Notes: generated by a model from the letters alone, not told the origin. A stretch of 15,034 nt of DNA from Methanobacteriota archaeon (GCA_003229935.1 QIGD01000016.1:1-15034), one strand, 5' to 3'. Shown: positions 7,295-14,482, counted from the first letter of the stretch. Translations and numbers: made by a program.

Positions 7295-7650
7295 ATAAGT
7301 TCGGTATCGTCATGAGAATAGGCGGGTGAAGATGTGCAGAGTATGACAAGCCTATCTTTGCCATTATTCTCAATCCAGTGTTTAGCTTCGGGAGGAATAA
7401 ATACACAGTCACCTGGATTTACTTCACTATGTTTATCATCAATATACATCTTCCCTTTACCATCTAGAATATAGTAAATCTCCTCACCTTTTTTATGAAT
7501 ATGCGGCTTTGTAGCGCTGCCTGCTTCTATATATGCAATTGCTAAACTGAGATTTGTGGCTTTAGAGTTTGCTGGATGACAGAGTTCGAAAATTTTTGAG
7601 CCGTCTTTTGTAGTATATGTATATGCCAAATTCAGATTTCTTATATCCAT
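7291..7650 (-). CDS. Small single-domain cupin protein
   Basis: 119 residues, one cupin beta-barrel. Motif 1 fits the consensus exactly: G44-x5-H50-x-H52-x4-E57-x6-G64. Motif 2 is G80-x5-P86-x4-H91-x3-N95. H50, H52, E57 and H91 would bind one metal ion. Small cupins include isomerases, dioxygenases and sugar or ligand-binding proteins, and nothing here picks one. The stop overlaps the arcS stop convergently (7291-7294). ATG 7650 has no clear ribosome site but a TATA-like sequence ~30 nt upstream, suggesting a leaderless message. Confidence 0.88.
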   Translation of the reverse strand: MDIRNLNLAYTYTTKDGSKIFELCHPANSKATNLSLAIAYIEAGSATKPHIHKKGEEIYYILDGKGKMYIDDKHSEVNPGDCVFIPPEAKHWIENNGKDRLVILCTSSPAYSHDDTELI

Positions 7651-7676
7651 AAGAATATTTTTAAATGAGACCTATC

Positions 7677-7684
7677 CATATAAA
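7677..7684. promoter_or_regulatory. TATA region shared by the divergent cupin and pyrophosphatase genes
   Basis: CATATAAA at 7677-7684 reads TTTATATG on the other strand. It is ~30 nt before the cupin ATG (7650) and ~48 nt before the pyrophosphatase ATG (7729). Leftward this gives a leaderless transcript; rightward a leader of ~20-25 nt including GAGG upstream of 7729. No better TATA candidate is evident in the 78-bp gap. Confidence 0.45.
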
Positions 7685-7728
7685 CTTTGTGCTGATTAAT
7701 CTATCACAGATAATTTAGAGGAATTAAG

Positions 7729-9375
7729 ATGAGCCATGGAATAACATATGTTATAGGTCATAAGAATCCTGATACAGACTCAATATGTTCGGCAATAGCC
7801 TATGCCTGGTTGAAAAGAGCTATGGGTGAAGAAAATGTTGTGGCTGCCAGGGCTGGAAATATAAATGCTCAGACAGAATTTGTGCTGGACTACTTCCAGC
7901 AACAACCTCCAAAGTATCTTCCAGATATATACCCTAGGGTTAAGGATGTCATGACCAGCGATGTAATAACAGTAAATGCTTCAGATACACTGAACAAAGC
8001 TTGCCGGCTCTTCAAAAGCTACAATCTGAAGCTGCTCCCACTGGTAGACTCGGAGAAATGCCTCATAGGTACACTTAGTCTGCTTGACCTATCAAAAATC
8101 CAGATGGAAAGGCTAGGGCCAATGAAGTCCCATATGCTTTTCACATCTGTCAAAAACATCCAGGAGGTGCTGGGAGCTAGAATATTGAATGCTCCTATGC
8201 CTGAAACGGAATTTTCAGGTTTTGTTGTTGTAGGTGCAATGACTGAAAAAAGCTTCAAAAAAAGACTTCAGGAGTTCGTACCAGCAAGCACTATAGTGGT
8301 TGTAAGTGATAGGTATGAAATCCAGAAGATTGCCATTGATTTTAAAGTAAAATGCCTTATTGTAACAGACGGAAAGGACCTTGCTGAGGAGTTTTTGAAA
8401 ATTGCAAGGGAAAACAAAGTAAATGTTATTATTTCTCCTCATGATACAGCACAGAGTTCAAAACTTATTTTTACAAGCATCCCTGTCCATTATGCTGCAA
8501 GCAAAAGCATTGAAACTCTGAGTGAAGATGAGCTTCTCATAGAGGCTAGGGAAAAAATACTTCGTTCAGAAAGCCAGGGGATGCCGGTGGTAAATCATAA
8601 GAGAAGAGTTGTGGGTATAGTAACCCGAAGTGATTTACTTAAACCATCAGGCAAACAGCTTATACTGGTTGACCATAATGAGATGGCCCAGACTATAGAT
8701 GGTGCCGAGGAAGTAGAAATAATCGAAATAATAGACCACCACCGTCTCGGGAACAGCCCGACAATGAAGCCTATTCTTTTTATAAATGTGCCTCTTGGAA
8801 GCACATCCACCCTGATGGCAGAACTTTACCAGAAGAACAATATCACACCTGAGAAGACAATCGCAGGGCTTTTGACAGCAGGTATAATATCCGACACTAT
8901 TCTGTTAAAATCCCCTACATCCACAGAAAAAGATGAGCAAATGCTGAAATGGCTTTCTGAAATAACAGGATTGAATTATACAGAACTGGGCATGGAGATA
9001 TTCAATGCTACCTCAAGTCTATCCGGTCGTTCGATTGAGGAGATAGTAGAAGGTGATTTCAAGGATTATCAGGTGGGGAATATTAAGATTGGCATAGGTC
9101 AGGTGGAAGTGGTTGGTCTTGAAGAACTCGACTCTATAAAATATGATATTCTAGAATATCTGAAAAAATTTGTCAAAAATCGAAAATACTCTCTCGTAGC
9201 CCTTATGGTGACTGATATACTGACGGAAGGTAGCATACTGTTATTCCAGGGTGACAGAAGGATAACAGGAAGGATACAGTATCCCCTCATGGAGCCAAAC
9301 ATAGCAGAGCTTAATGGTATATTATCAAGAAAAAAACAACTTTTGCCATATATCCTTGAGATTGCTGGTGCATAA
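7729..9375 (+). CDS. ppaC: Family II (Mn-dependent) inorganic pyrophosphatase with CBS and DRTGG regulatory domains
   Basis: 548 residues versus ~310 for simple family II enzymes; the excess is an insert inside the DHH domain. Catalytic motifs: GHKNPDTDS (10-18), DHNE (315-318), DHH (336-338), GSTST (357-361) and the C-terminal substrate motif SRKKQ (533-537) in the DHHA2 domain. Insert: CBS 1 (~70-124), DRTGG (~140-250, containing VVSDRYEIQ), CBS 2 (~255-305). It hydrolyses pyrophosphate in the cytoplasm; related CBS-pyrophosphatases are inhibited or activated by adenine nucleotides at the CBS pair, and DRTGG-containing ones also respond to diadenosine polyphosphates. GAGG shortly before ATG 7729 serves as ribosome site. 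The architecture is best known from Clostridia, so transfer is possible. Confidence 0.95.
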   Translation: MSHGITYVIGHKNPDTDSICSAIAYAWLKRAMGEENVVAARAGNINAQTEFVLDYFQQQPPKYLPDIYPRVKDVMTSDVITVNASDTLNKACRLFKSYNLKLLPLVDSEKCLIGTLSLLDLSKIQMERLGPMKSHMLFTSVKNIQEVLGARILNAPMPETEFSGFVVVGAMTEKSFKKRLQEFVPASTIVVVSDRYEIQKIAIDFKVKCLIVTDGKDLAEEFLKIARENKVNVIISPHDTAQSSKLIFTSIPVHYAASKSIETLSEDELLIEAREKILRSESQGMPVVNHKRRVVGIVTRSDLLKPSGKQLILVDHNEMAQTIDGAEEVEIIEIIDHHRLGNSPTMKPILFINVPLGSTSTLMAELYQKNNITPEKTIAGLLTAGIISDTILLKSPTSTEKDEQMLKWLSEITGLNYTELGMEIFNATSSLSGRSIEEIVEGDFKDYQVGNIKIGIGQVEVVGLEELDSIKYDILEYLKKFVKNRKYSLVALMVTDILTEGSILLFQGDRRITGRIQYPLMEPNIAELNGILSRKKQLLPYILEIAGA

Positions 9376-9413
9376 TTCATATCTGCATCTGGTGAGTGAT
9401 AGAGTAATGAGAT

Positions 9414-9426
9414 TATTCTTTTATTT
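9414..9426 (+). terminator. Possible T-rich terminator after the pyrophosphatase
   Basis: TATTCTTTTATTT lies ~40 nt after the stop at 9375. Archaeal termination often needs only a U-rich stretch. No other support. Confidence 0.3.
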
Positions 9427-9436
9427 AAATCATATT

Positions 9437-9545
9437 AGAGGCTGTCCGATCATTGCTCTAAGTAATATAAACATTCCCTATTTTAGACAATAATGGCTAA
9501 ATCTATCTTATTTCTTGTAGTATTTTTGATTACGGGACAGCCTCT
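9437..9545. mobile_element. 109-bp MITE-like element with 11-bp terminal inverted repeats
   Basis: AGAGGCTGTCC (9437-9447) and GGACAGCCTCT (9535-9545) are exact inverted repeats. Partial symmetry continues inward (GATCA against TGATTACG). GGACAGCCTC-type ends are common on DDE-transposase insertion sequences. The ~87-bp interior has no transposase and only a trivial short frame. It could be a non-autonomous element moved in trans, or the fused ends of a deleted IS. I see no convincing target-site duplication. Confidence 0.6.
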
Positions 9546-9566
9546 TTAGTCGTGGGGGTATGTCAG
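9546..9566 (+). repeat. IS605-like right-end fragment
   Basis: TTTAGTCGTGGGGGTATGTCAG carries the loop and descending arm of the TTTA-loop hairpins found near the end of the window; its 9550-9566 part matches 464-480 with one mismatch. The ascending arm (CCCACGAC) is missing: the MITE-like element's outer end is there instead. No tnpA or tnpB frame lies beside it. Confidence 0.5.
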
Positions 9567-9590
9567 ACTAGTGTAGACTAGAATAGACCA
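9565..9590 (+). repeat. Three-unit 10-bp phased repeat
   Basis: AGACTAGTGT, AGACTAGAAT and AGACCA follow each other with a 10-bp period, directly after the IS-end fragment and ~40 nt before the cytochrome remnant. Helical phasing would put the units on one DNA face. Function unknown; it may be chance or an old binding site. Confidence 0.4.
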
Positions 9591-9627
9591 AAAATTATTT
9601 CAATGGGTAAGTCCTATATAACCTTGA

Positions 9628-9924
9628 ATGCACGGAGGGAGCTGTGTAAACTGTCATGGACTTGATGGTAAAGGAGATAAGCCAATTATTGGGTGCTTCA
9701 GTGATACAGTCAATACAAATATCCAGTACTCTGTTTTCAGTGGCCCTGAAATAGCAGAGGAACATCTACCATATAATGATACAACGATAAAGAGGGCAAT
9801 AACGAATGGAATAAACCCTGATGGTGATAAGCTGGAGCCCTGTATGCGGCGATGGCAGATGTCTTAGAAAGACCTCAATGGTGTTGTTGCATACCTTAAG
9901 GTTCTTGGAAATAAAAGCAAATAA
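9628..9924 (+). pseudogene. Decayed c-type cytochrome with in-frame TAG
   Basis: The frame opens with MHGGSCVNCHGLDGKGDK, whose CVNCH (residues 6-10) is a c-haem attachment site. The rest follows mono-haem cytochromes c: EHLPYNDTTIKRAITNGI, NPDGDKLEP and the RWQMS segment. A TAG at 9865-9867 interrupts the last helix; reading past it gives KDLNGVVAYLKVLG, the normal family ending, up to TAA at 9922-9924. The N-terminal helix and any signal peptide are missing: TGA (9625-9627) directly precedes the ATG, so the product could not be exported for haem attachment. Two residues of the usual PxMPRW stretch also look changed (CMRRW). It sits among mobile-element relics and is best read as a dying gene. 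Confidence 0.75.
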
Positions 9925-9943
9925 TCAAAAAGAGGTGTAATAA

Positions 9944-10255
9944 ATGAAAAATAAGGATATTGGAATAGGATTGGGAATTCTTCTCCTGACCATTTTTATT
10001 TTTGGTGTGATTGGGGGATTTGGAGGGTTCGGAATGTCATCTAGTGGTGGCATGATGGGCGGTTCTTGGGGTTTTGGAATGGGTTTAGGCCTGATTTTCT
10101 GGGTAATAGTAATTCTGGCCATTTACTATTTCCTGAGTGAATCAGAAAATGGAGGACATGAGGAAACAGCCATGGAAATCCTCAAAAAGAGATTTGCCAG
10201 AGGTGAAATAAATAAGGAAGAATATGAGGATATGGAGAAAAAGCTGGGAATATAA
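9944..10255 (+). CDS. Small membrane protein with C-terminal SHOCT domain
   Basis: 103 residues. Two hydrophobic segments (~6-26 and ~47-65) flank a Gly/Met/Ser-rich stretch (~23-48). Residues ~74-102 (AMEILKKRFARGEINKEEYEDMEKKLGI) are a typical SHOCT domain, a short helical hairpin at protein ends thought to mediate oligomerisation. GAGGTG ~8 nt before the ATG is a good ribosome site. It starts 19 nt after the cytochrome remnant's final stop, so the two may once have been co-transcribed. The Gly/Met-rich loop might bind metal, but nothing here demonstrates it. Confidence 0.85.
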   Translation: MKNKDIGIGLGILLLTIFIFGVIGGFGGFGMSSSGGMMGGSWGFGMGLGLIFWVIVILAIYYFLSESENGGHEETAMEILKKRFARGEINKEEYEDMEKKLGI

Positions 10256-10367
10256 CTCCTGTTTGCAGGTGCTATAAGGAACTGCCAGAATCGTTAACAC
10301 TAGTGATGTAGTTAATCCTACGTCTTATGATTAAGCAGGGTTGTTGAATAAGGGAATAGATAGATGA

Positions 10368-10880
10368 TTACCAGCCATTCAGGTGAATCCTCCTTTTATC
10401 AATCTCTTTTCTGGTGTGGGCATCCTTTTCTTCGGCTGTTTTTCCAAGTGTGACCATACACTCCACATTGAAATCAGAAGGTATTTTCAGCAACTCTCTT
10501 ATATACTCTTGGGCATCTTGCACTTTTTCGTTGCTGCCTCTTATTTGAATAAAGCAACTACCGTAACCCAGGTCTGTCGCTTGGAGCATTATATGGTCTG
10601 CTGCGATGCTCATGTCCTCCACCCACTTCTTTGCTAAGTTCATATCCGCCACCAGTACAATTAACACAGGGGCTTTGGCAGCATGAGATGCATATGGTGT
10701 GGCTTCAGAAAGTTTTTGCTTCAGTTCGCTTTTCTTTACAACAATAAAATGCCAAGGCCTGGTTCCCCAAGCACTAGGAGCATACATGGCAGCCTCTAGG
10801 ATTTCTTTTATGTCTTCCTCTAGCATTTCTTTATCCTCGTACTTTCGAATAGATCTCCTCTTTAAAATAGCGTCAATCAT
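10368..10880 (-). CDS. Nitroreductase-family flavoprotein
   Basis: 170 residues from ATG 10880, usual for small FMN-dependent nitroreductases. RRSIRKY (8-14) begins the FMN phosphate-binding region; APSAWGTRPWHFIVV is the conserved AP-S-x-x-x-x-PW segment; LGYGSCFIQI and the CMVTLGK region close the fold. These proteins work as homodimers and pass electrons from NAD(P)H to quinones, nitro compounds or other acceptors; substrate unknown. The open frame extends 21 codons upstream (to 10943), but a TATA-like box ~28 nt before ATG 10880 and the family start (MIDAILKRRS) favour the shorter protein as a leaderless gene. It lies 73 nt downstream of DNA polymerase B on the same strand. Confidence 0.9.
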   Translation of the reverse strand: MIDAILKRRSIRKYEDKEMLEEDIKEILEAAMYAPSAWGTRPWHFIVVKKSELKQKLSEATPYASHAAKAPVLIVLVADMNLAKKWVEDMSIAADHIMLQATDLGYGSCFIQIRGSNEKVQDAQEYIRELLKIPSDFNVECMVTLGKTAEEKDAHTRKEIDKRRIHLNGW

Positions 10881-10900
10881 ATTATTACATCTATTTCTCC

Positions 10901-10914
10901 TTTTATTTAAATTT
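10901..10914 (-). promoter_or_regulatory. Probable TATA box of the nitroreductase gene
   Basis: On the minus strand AAATTTAAATAAAA is centred ~28 nt before ATG 10880, the distance expected for a leaderless archaeal message. It lies between the polB stop and the gene, supporting separate transcription. Confidence 0.5.
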
Positions 10915-10953
10915 GCTGGTGAGGGAGAGTTGTTTAACTGCACGATTAGGCTA

Positions 10954-13332
10954 TTAAAACCATCCCTTCAGGCTTCTCTGTTCTATGCCTTCTCGCAGGT
11001 AATCTCTGGTGTAGCCAATGGCTTCGAAGATTCTAAGTACTGCCGGCAAAATCTGATTGTCGATATAATAGTCAGGGTCGTAGTTCTCTAGTTTCACAAA
11101 AGCAGCAGGTTCAGCTCTCATGGATATCAGTTTGTTAGTGCCCTTGACAATAACATAACCTATTATCATGCCCGGTACAACCTCCTCTCCTCCGTCCTTG
11201 AGCCTTTTGGCAGCAATTAAATGGGGCTCAATGTTCTTGTAGCTTTTTATGCTCTTTGTGAGCTGGGTGTAGATTATCAGGTCTTCCAGTTTGACTCTTC
11301 TTTCTTTTATGTTTATAATAACTTCTCTGACAAGCTTTGCAGCCTTTTCTGGATTGGCATCTTTTAGTAGTATCTTTAATACCTTCTCTTGGGTCTTTCT
11401 TGCTATGGCTGCCCAGTCCCTTCTCACAAATTCTAGACCCTTGACAGTAATTTTTCCATTTTCATCAATCAGGGCATATCGCTTCTTGGTAACAAATAGA
11501 CCTCTCTTATAGTAACCTTCATATTCAAGCTCGATTATTCCAGGAAGGTCTGCATTTACTTTTTTTAAGAATTCAATTGCTACATTTCTTTTATTTTCAG
11601 GAACGATTACAAAGAGAGAATCAGTATCCCCATAAATGACCTCCAAGCTGAAGTCCTCTTCAGCAATCGTCATCACCTTTTTGATATACATCCTTGCCAG
11701 AGATGCCACTGCTTGGGCGCATTCTCTTTTATACCATCTTGCCCTGGGGTATCCCATATAACCATAAAAGCTGTTGGCAAGAATTTTCAAAGCATGCTGC
11801 TGGACATGTAGAAAGAGCCTTTCTACGGGGTCATTGTTCTCTTTAAGTTTCTTTTTGAGTATATTTCTTTTTCCTACCAGGTCCTTCAGGATTTCCGGTA
11901 TGAAGCCTCTAGAGGAAGTCTCGAAACAATAGCCGAACTCAGGCACAATATTCTCTTTACAGTTCTCCATCTTCAGTGTTGAAAGATCAATATTGTGAGT
12001 TACAATAACGCTGGGATACAGGCTTCTGAAATCGAAAACAGCAATGTTTTCAGAGAGCCCTCTTTTTGGACTTTTTACATAGCCTCCTGTATATGTCTCC
12101 CCTGCTCTTGCCATATATTCAGACCCATGAGGCCGATTTGGTATAATATTACCTTTAAGGGAAGACTCTCTCATTAGGAGCCACTCCACAAGCTGTCCTG
12201 TTGTCATCCGCGTCACATCATGTAGTGTCTGACCTATGATTTTTGCGAGCTGCTCATATAAAGGTAGAAACTTTTGCCCAAGTTTGAGAGTAACTTCGGC
12301 ATCCTCCAGTGAATATTTGGCAAGTTTTCTGAGACTCTCACCACCTTCATCCCAGTATTGATACAGTTTTTTACCGGGAATCTTCTCCTTTTGTATCCCC
12401 AGAACCTCTCCCACTACATTCTCTAGAACATAGCTGGAAAGCTTCACATTCTTTTTTACAATAGAATATACATCTGCATGGGGTCTACCTTTGATTTTAG
12501 CTTCAGGAAGATTTTTTCTTCCACTCAGCTTTAATCCACTTCCATCTCTGGCGATTGAAAAACTAATGTCCAGAGCTTTTAGTCTCTTTTCAATATAAGG
12601 GAAGTCAAAATTGTCTGTGTTATAGCCTATGACAATATCAAAGTCTTCTTCAAATACAATGTCTTCGAACCTTTTAAGAACAGAAGTCTCATCAGGGAGT
12701 ACCTCCACAAAGTCTAGGTCTTCAAATTCATCCTTCCATGTGAGTACTTTTTTCAGTCCTTTGCTAGAGGCAAGACTTACCATAATTATAGGGTCTCTAT
12801 CTGATCTAGGTACACCTTTAGGATTGTAGACTTCTATATCAAATGAGAGTACTTTAAGTTCTGGTACTTCACCCTGAGCCCTTTTTATCATGTCCACTTC
12901 TAGATATTCATCTCTTTTTTTGCCTTCTATTTCAAGCCAGTCCATTGGTGTAATATTTTTATCAATAAGATACCTTCGAGCAAAAAGGATGTCATATTCA
13001 TGTATTTCGTCTATACCCTCTAGTTCATTTATCTTCTCCCTCACAGCAACAACATCCTGAGGATGACCGACAGTAATCCTGAGCACATTTATTATCTCTT
13101 TGAAATATTTCTTCTCAACAATCTCCAGCTTCTTAATCCTCGCCTTCTCATCCAGCTCTTTTATACTTTGGATTATTTCATTTGGATAACCTGATATGAA
13201 GGCATAAAAGTAGGGAGAAAAGTTCCTATCCTTTGCTAAAAAGAATCTGCCATCCTCATCCTTTAGGAAGAGCCTTATAACCGCTCTGTTATCTTGGGTC
13301 TCATAATCTATATCCAGCAAAAAAGCCTTCAT
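10954..13332 (-). CDS. polB: Family B replicative/repair DNA polymerase with 3'-5' exonuclease
   Basis: 792 residues from ATG 13332, the family's usual length, no intein. Exonuclease motifs: SFDIEVY (~163-169), NTDNFD (~238-243), YSLED (~340-344). Polymerase motifs: A DFRSLYPS (~434-441), B KILANSFYG (~516-524), C YGDTDS (~567-572), plus KKRYAL (~616-621) in the thumb region. All catalytic aspartates and the exonuclease DxE are present, so proofreading and synthesis should both be active. The protein ends in QRSLKGWF, a PCNA-interacting (PIP) box. A nine-residue upstream extension to ATG 13359 is possible, but MKAFLLDIDY is the typical family start. The gene's upstream region runs straight into a hairpin-ended repeat (from 13411). 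Confidence 0.97.
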   Translation of the reverse strand: MKAFLLDIDYETQDNRAVIRLFLKDEDGRFFLAKDRNFSPYFYAFISGYPNEIIQSIKELDEKARIKKLEIVEKKYFKEIINVLRITVGHPQDVVAVREKINELEGIDEIHEYDILFARRYLIDKNITPMDWLEIEGKKRDEYLEVDMIKRAQGEVPELKVLSFDIEVYNPKGVPRSDRDPIIMVSLASSKGLKKVLTWKDEFEDLDFVEVLPDETSVLKRFEDIVFEEDFDIVIGYNTDNFDFPYIEKRLKALDISFSIARDGSGLKLSGRKNLPEAKIKGRPHADVYSIVKKNVKLSSYVLENVVGEVLGIQKEKIPGKKLYQYWDEGGESLRKLAKYSLEDAEVTLKLGQKFLPLYEQLAKIIGQTLHDVTRMTTGQLVEWLLMRESSLKGNIIPNRPHGSEYMARAGETYTGGYVKSPKRGLSENIAVFDFRSLYPSVIVTHNIDLSTLKMENCKENIVPEFGYCFETSSRGFIPEILKDLVGKRNILKKKLKENNDPVERLFLHVQQHALKILANSFYGYMGYPRARWYKRECAQAVASLARMYIKKVMTIAEEDFSLEVIYGDTDSLFVIVPENKRNVAIEFLKKVNADLPGIIELEYEGYYKRGLFVTKKRYALIDENGKITVKGLEFVRRDWAAIARKTQEKVLKILLKDANPEKAAKLVREVIINIKERRVKLEDLIIYTQLTKSIKSYKNIEPHLIAAKRLKDGGEEVVPGMIIGYVIVKGTNKLISMRAEPAAFVKLENYDPDYYIDNQILPAVLRIFEAIGYTRDYLREGIEQRSLKGWF

Positions 13333-13697
13333 GATAATCTGGGCAAGGAGACCACCCATTTCAATAGATGGAGGAATTGCCCTACCTCACATATTCTAAA
13401 ATTTGTATAAGAATAATAATTTTTAATCCAATCCAAACCAGCAGGTATTTCAACCTGGTCAATGTTCCTAGCACTACTATCAGATATTGGTTTTTTATGC
13501 ATGTTTAACGCAGGAGCTCTCAAGTTCTGCCTACTCTTGCCAGAGCATATGTCCTCCTCGGAGCTGTTATTGGCCAGTACTATGCGGGGCACACTGAGAC
13601 TTCTATCTCTGTTTAATGCTCCACTTATAGAGCAAGAGCAGGTGACTTGAGGAGCATTCCCTGATGTGTTCTTTAACTCTACCACTAACTTCTGCAT
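13329..13697 (-). CDS. Doubtful hypothetical frame within the left repeat
   Basis: 122 codons opening MQKLVVELKNTSGNAPQ, preceded by a strong AGGAGG, and running over the polB start. Up to IPAGLDWIKNYY it aligns with the frame at 14747-15034 in the facing repeat; gaps between the two are whole codons. However, base changes are spread over all codon positions, with first positions hit most and no third-position excess, and the protein resembles no family I know. An opposite-strand frame (13462-13650) is open too. Possibly a repeat-encoded small protein, more likely non-coding. Confidence 0.2.
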   Translation of the reverse strand: MQKLVVELKNTSGNAPQVTCSCSISGALNRDRSLSVPRIVLANNSSEEDICSGKSRQNLRAPALNMHKKPISDSSARNIDQVEIPAGLDWIKNYYSYTNFRICEVGQFLHLLKWVVSLPRLS

Positions 13698-13771
13698 TAT
13701 TCAATGCCTCCTAATCAACCTGTTACCCCTCACGAGACAAGCCTACATGCTTTAGCCGTGGGGTGATTGAC
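13411..13771 (+). repeat. Left copy of an inverted repeat ending in an IS605-like hairpin
   Basis: This ~360-bp stretch is the reverse complement, with substitutions and small gaps, of 14669-15034. The most conserved part is the outer ~75 bp: AATGCCTCCTAATCAACC, then CTCACGAGACAAGCC, a hairpin (here worn, with TTTA loop at 13751-13754) and GTGATTGAC at 13763-13771, after which the copies diverge. That sharp edge next to a TTTA-loop hairpin is what an IS200/IS605 right end looks like, so the element reads left to right here. The inner edge at ~13411 touches the polB promoter region. It may be a remnant of a tnpB 3' end with its RNA, or a PATE-like non-autonomous unit. Nothing recognisable lies between 13772 and 13934. 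Confidence 0.7.
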
Positions 13772-13934
13772 GAAGACCAACATTTAATGGAGTTTAACTG
13801 ACCCTCCTCATGATATCTTGGAGAGGTGTGAGATTAGCTTTTTTCCAATCAGAATATTTACCATTCTCATATTTTTTCACTCTTTTGTGGCAACAGTTTT
13901 TATTCCGATTATATGAACCTCTTTTGCAAGATGC

Positions 13935-14159
13935 CTATTGTCTGAATATATAAACTACATTACCACCTTTGAAAACTGCTTCTTTTATTCCCTCGCTTCT
14001 TTCATTTTCCGGTTTTGTCCTTACGACATCACTCAAAATAATATTTTCATATTCGTCAAATCCTTTAAGGGTTCCTCTGTAAACAGAACCGTCTCTCAAT
14101 CCCAAGATAATAGTCTTGTCTAGGGAATTTGCCAGCATATTCTCCGGTTTTATAACCAT
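13935..14159 (-). CDS. Archaeal Sm-like (LSm) RNA-binding protein
   Basis: 74 residues, normal size. The Sm1 motif spans ~13-43 (LDKTIILGLRDGSVYRGTL, then GFDEYENIILSD), including the aspartate and asparagine that bind RNA bases, and Sm2 is ~62-72 (FKGGNVVYIF; the usual R-G-D/N-N is K-G-G-N here). SmAPs form heptameric rings that bind U-rich RNA, with roles in RNA metabolism. GGTGAT ~6 nt before the ATG is the ribosome site and a TATA box lies ~50 nt upstream. In many archaea this gene precedes the ribosomal protein L37e gene; here it stands alone between two facing repeats. Confidence 0.93.
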   Translation of the reverse strand: MVIKPENMLANSLDKTIILGLRDGSVYRGTLKGFDEYENIILSDVVRTKPENERSEGIKEAVFKGGNVVYIFRQ

Positions 14160-14209
14160 ATTGAATCACCTTTAATTATTATAGATATTCTAAGTTTAAG
14201 TCTATTTCA

Positions 14210-14218
14210 TTTATATAT
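14210..14218 (-). promoter_or_regulatory. TATA box of the Sm-like gene
   Basis: ATATATAAA on the minus strand, centred ~55 nt before ATG 14159. Transcription starting ~27 nt downstream gives a leader of ~25-30 nt containing GGTGAT. Confidence 0.55.
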
Positions 14219-14363
14219 CTTTTTAATATTTTAACATTTGCTGCTGGTATGGTATTTTAATACAGATGTGACAGACGTAGAGTTTCTATACCTTATGTGA
14301 ACTATCACTTTACAAGTAAATTGGCTTCCTAATTCAATGAATGAGCTTGTTTTGATGGGTAAA

Positions 14364-14482
14364 GGTTTGGCCTCAGCTTATCCCAAACCCCAATTGAGCC
14401 ACCAGTTAAAATGGGTGATTTTATGCCCAACCATTATGACAGACATAGCAGAAAACCAACGACTTTAGTCGTTGGTAGTTCA
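14364..14482 (+). ncRNA. Three-stem-loop cluster ending in an IS605-like right-end hairpin; possible orphan omega-RNA or PATE remnant
   Basis: Three inverted repeats follow each other: GGTTTGG/CCAAACC (14364-14370, 14383-14389), TGGGT/GCCCA (~14412-14430), and a 9-bp hairpin ACCAACGAC-TTTA-GTCGTTGGT (14455-14476), followed by AGTTCAC. The last one with its tail has the form of an IS605-type right end. TnpB-associated omega RNAs come from the 3' end of tnpB through the right end and are built of stacked stem-loops, but no tnpB frame is present here. The region 14160-14363 upstream shows only the Sm-like promoter, and 14483-14668 holds no gene I can support. Confidence 0.25.

Noticed and set aside
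9865..9867. TAG read as pyrrolysine in the cytochrome
   Set aside because: The frame also lacks a signal peptide and has other damage, and arcS uses TAG as a normal stop; a nonsense mutation is simpler.
10881..10943. N-terminal extension of the nitroreductase to ATG 10943
   Set aside because: It covers the TATA-like box at 10901-10914 and adds residues unlike the family.
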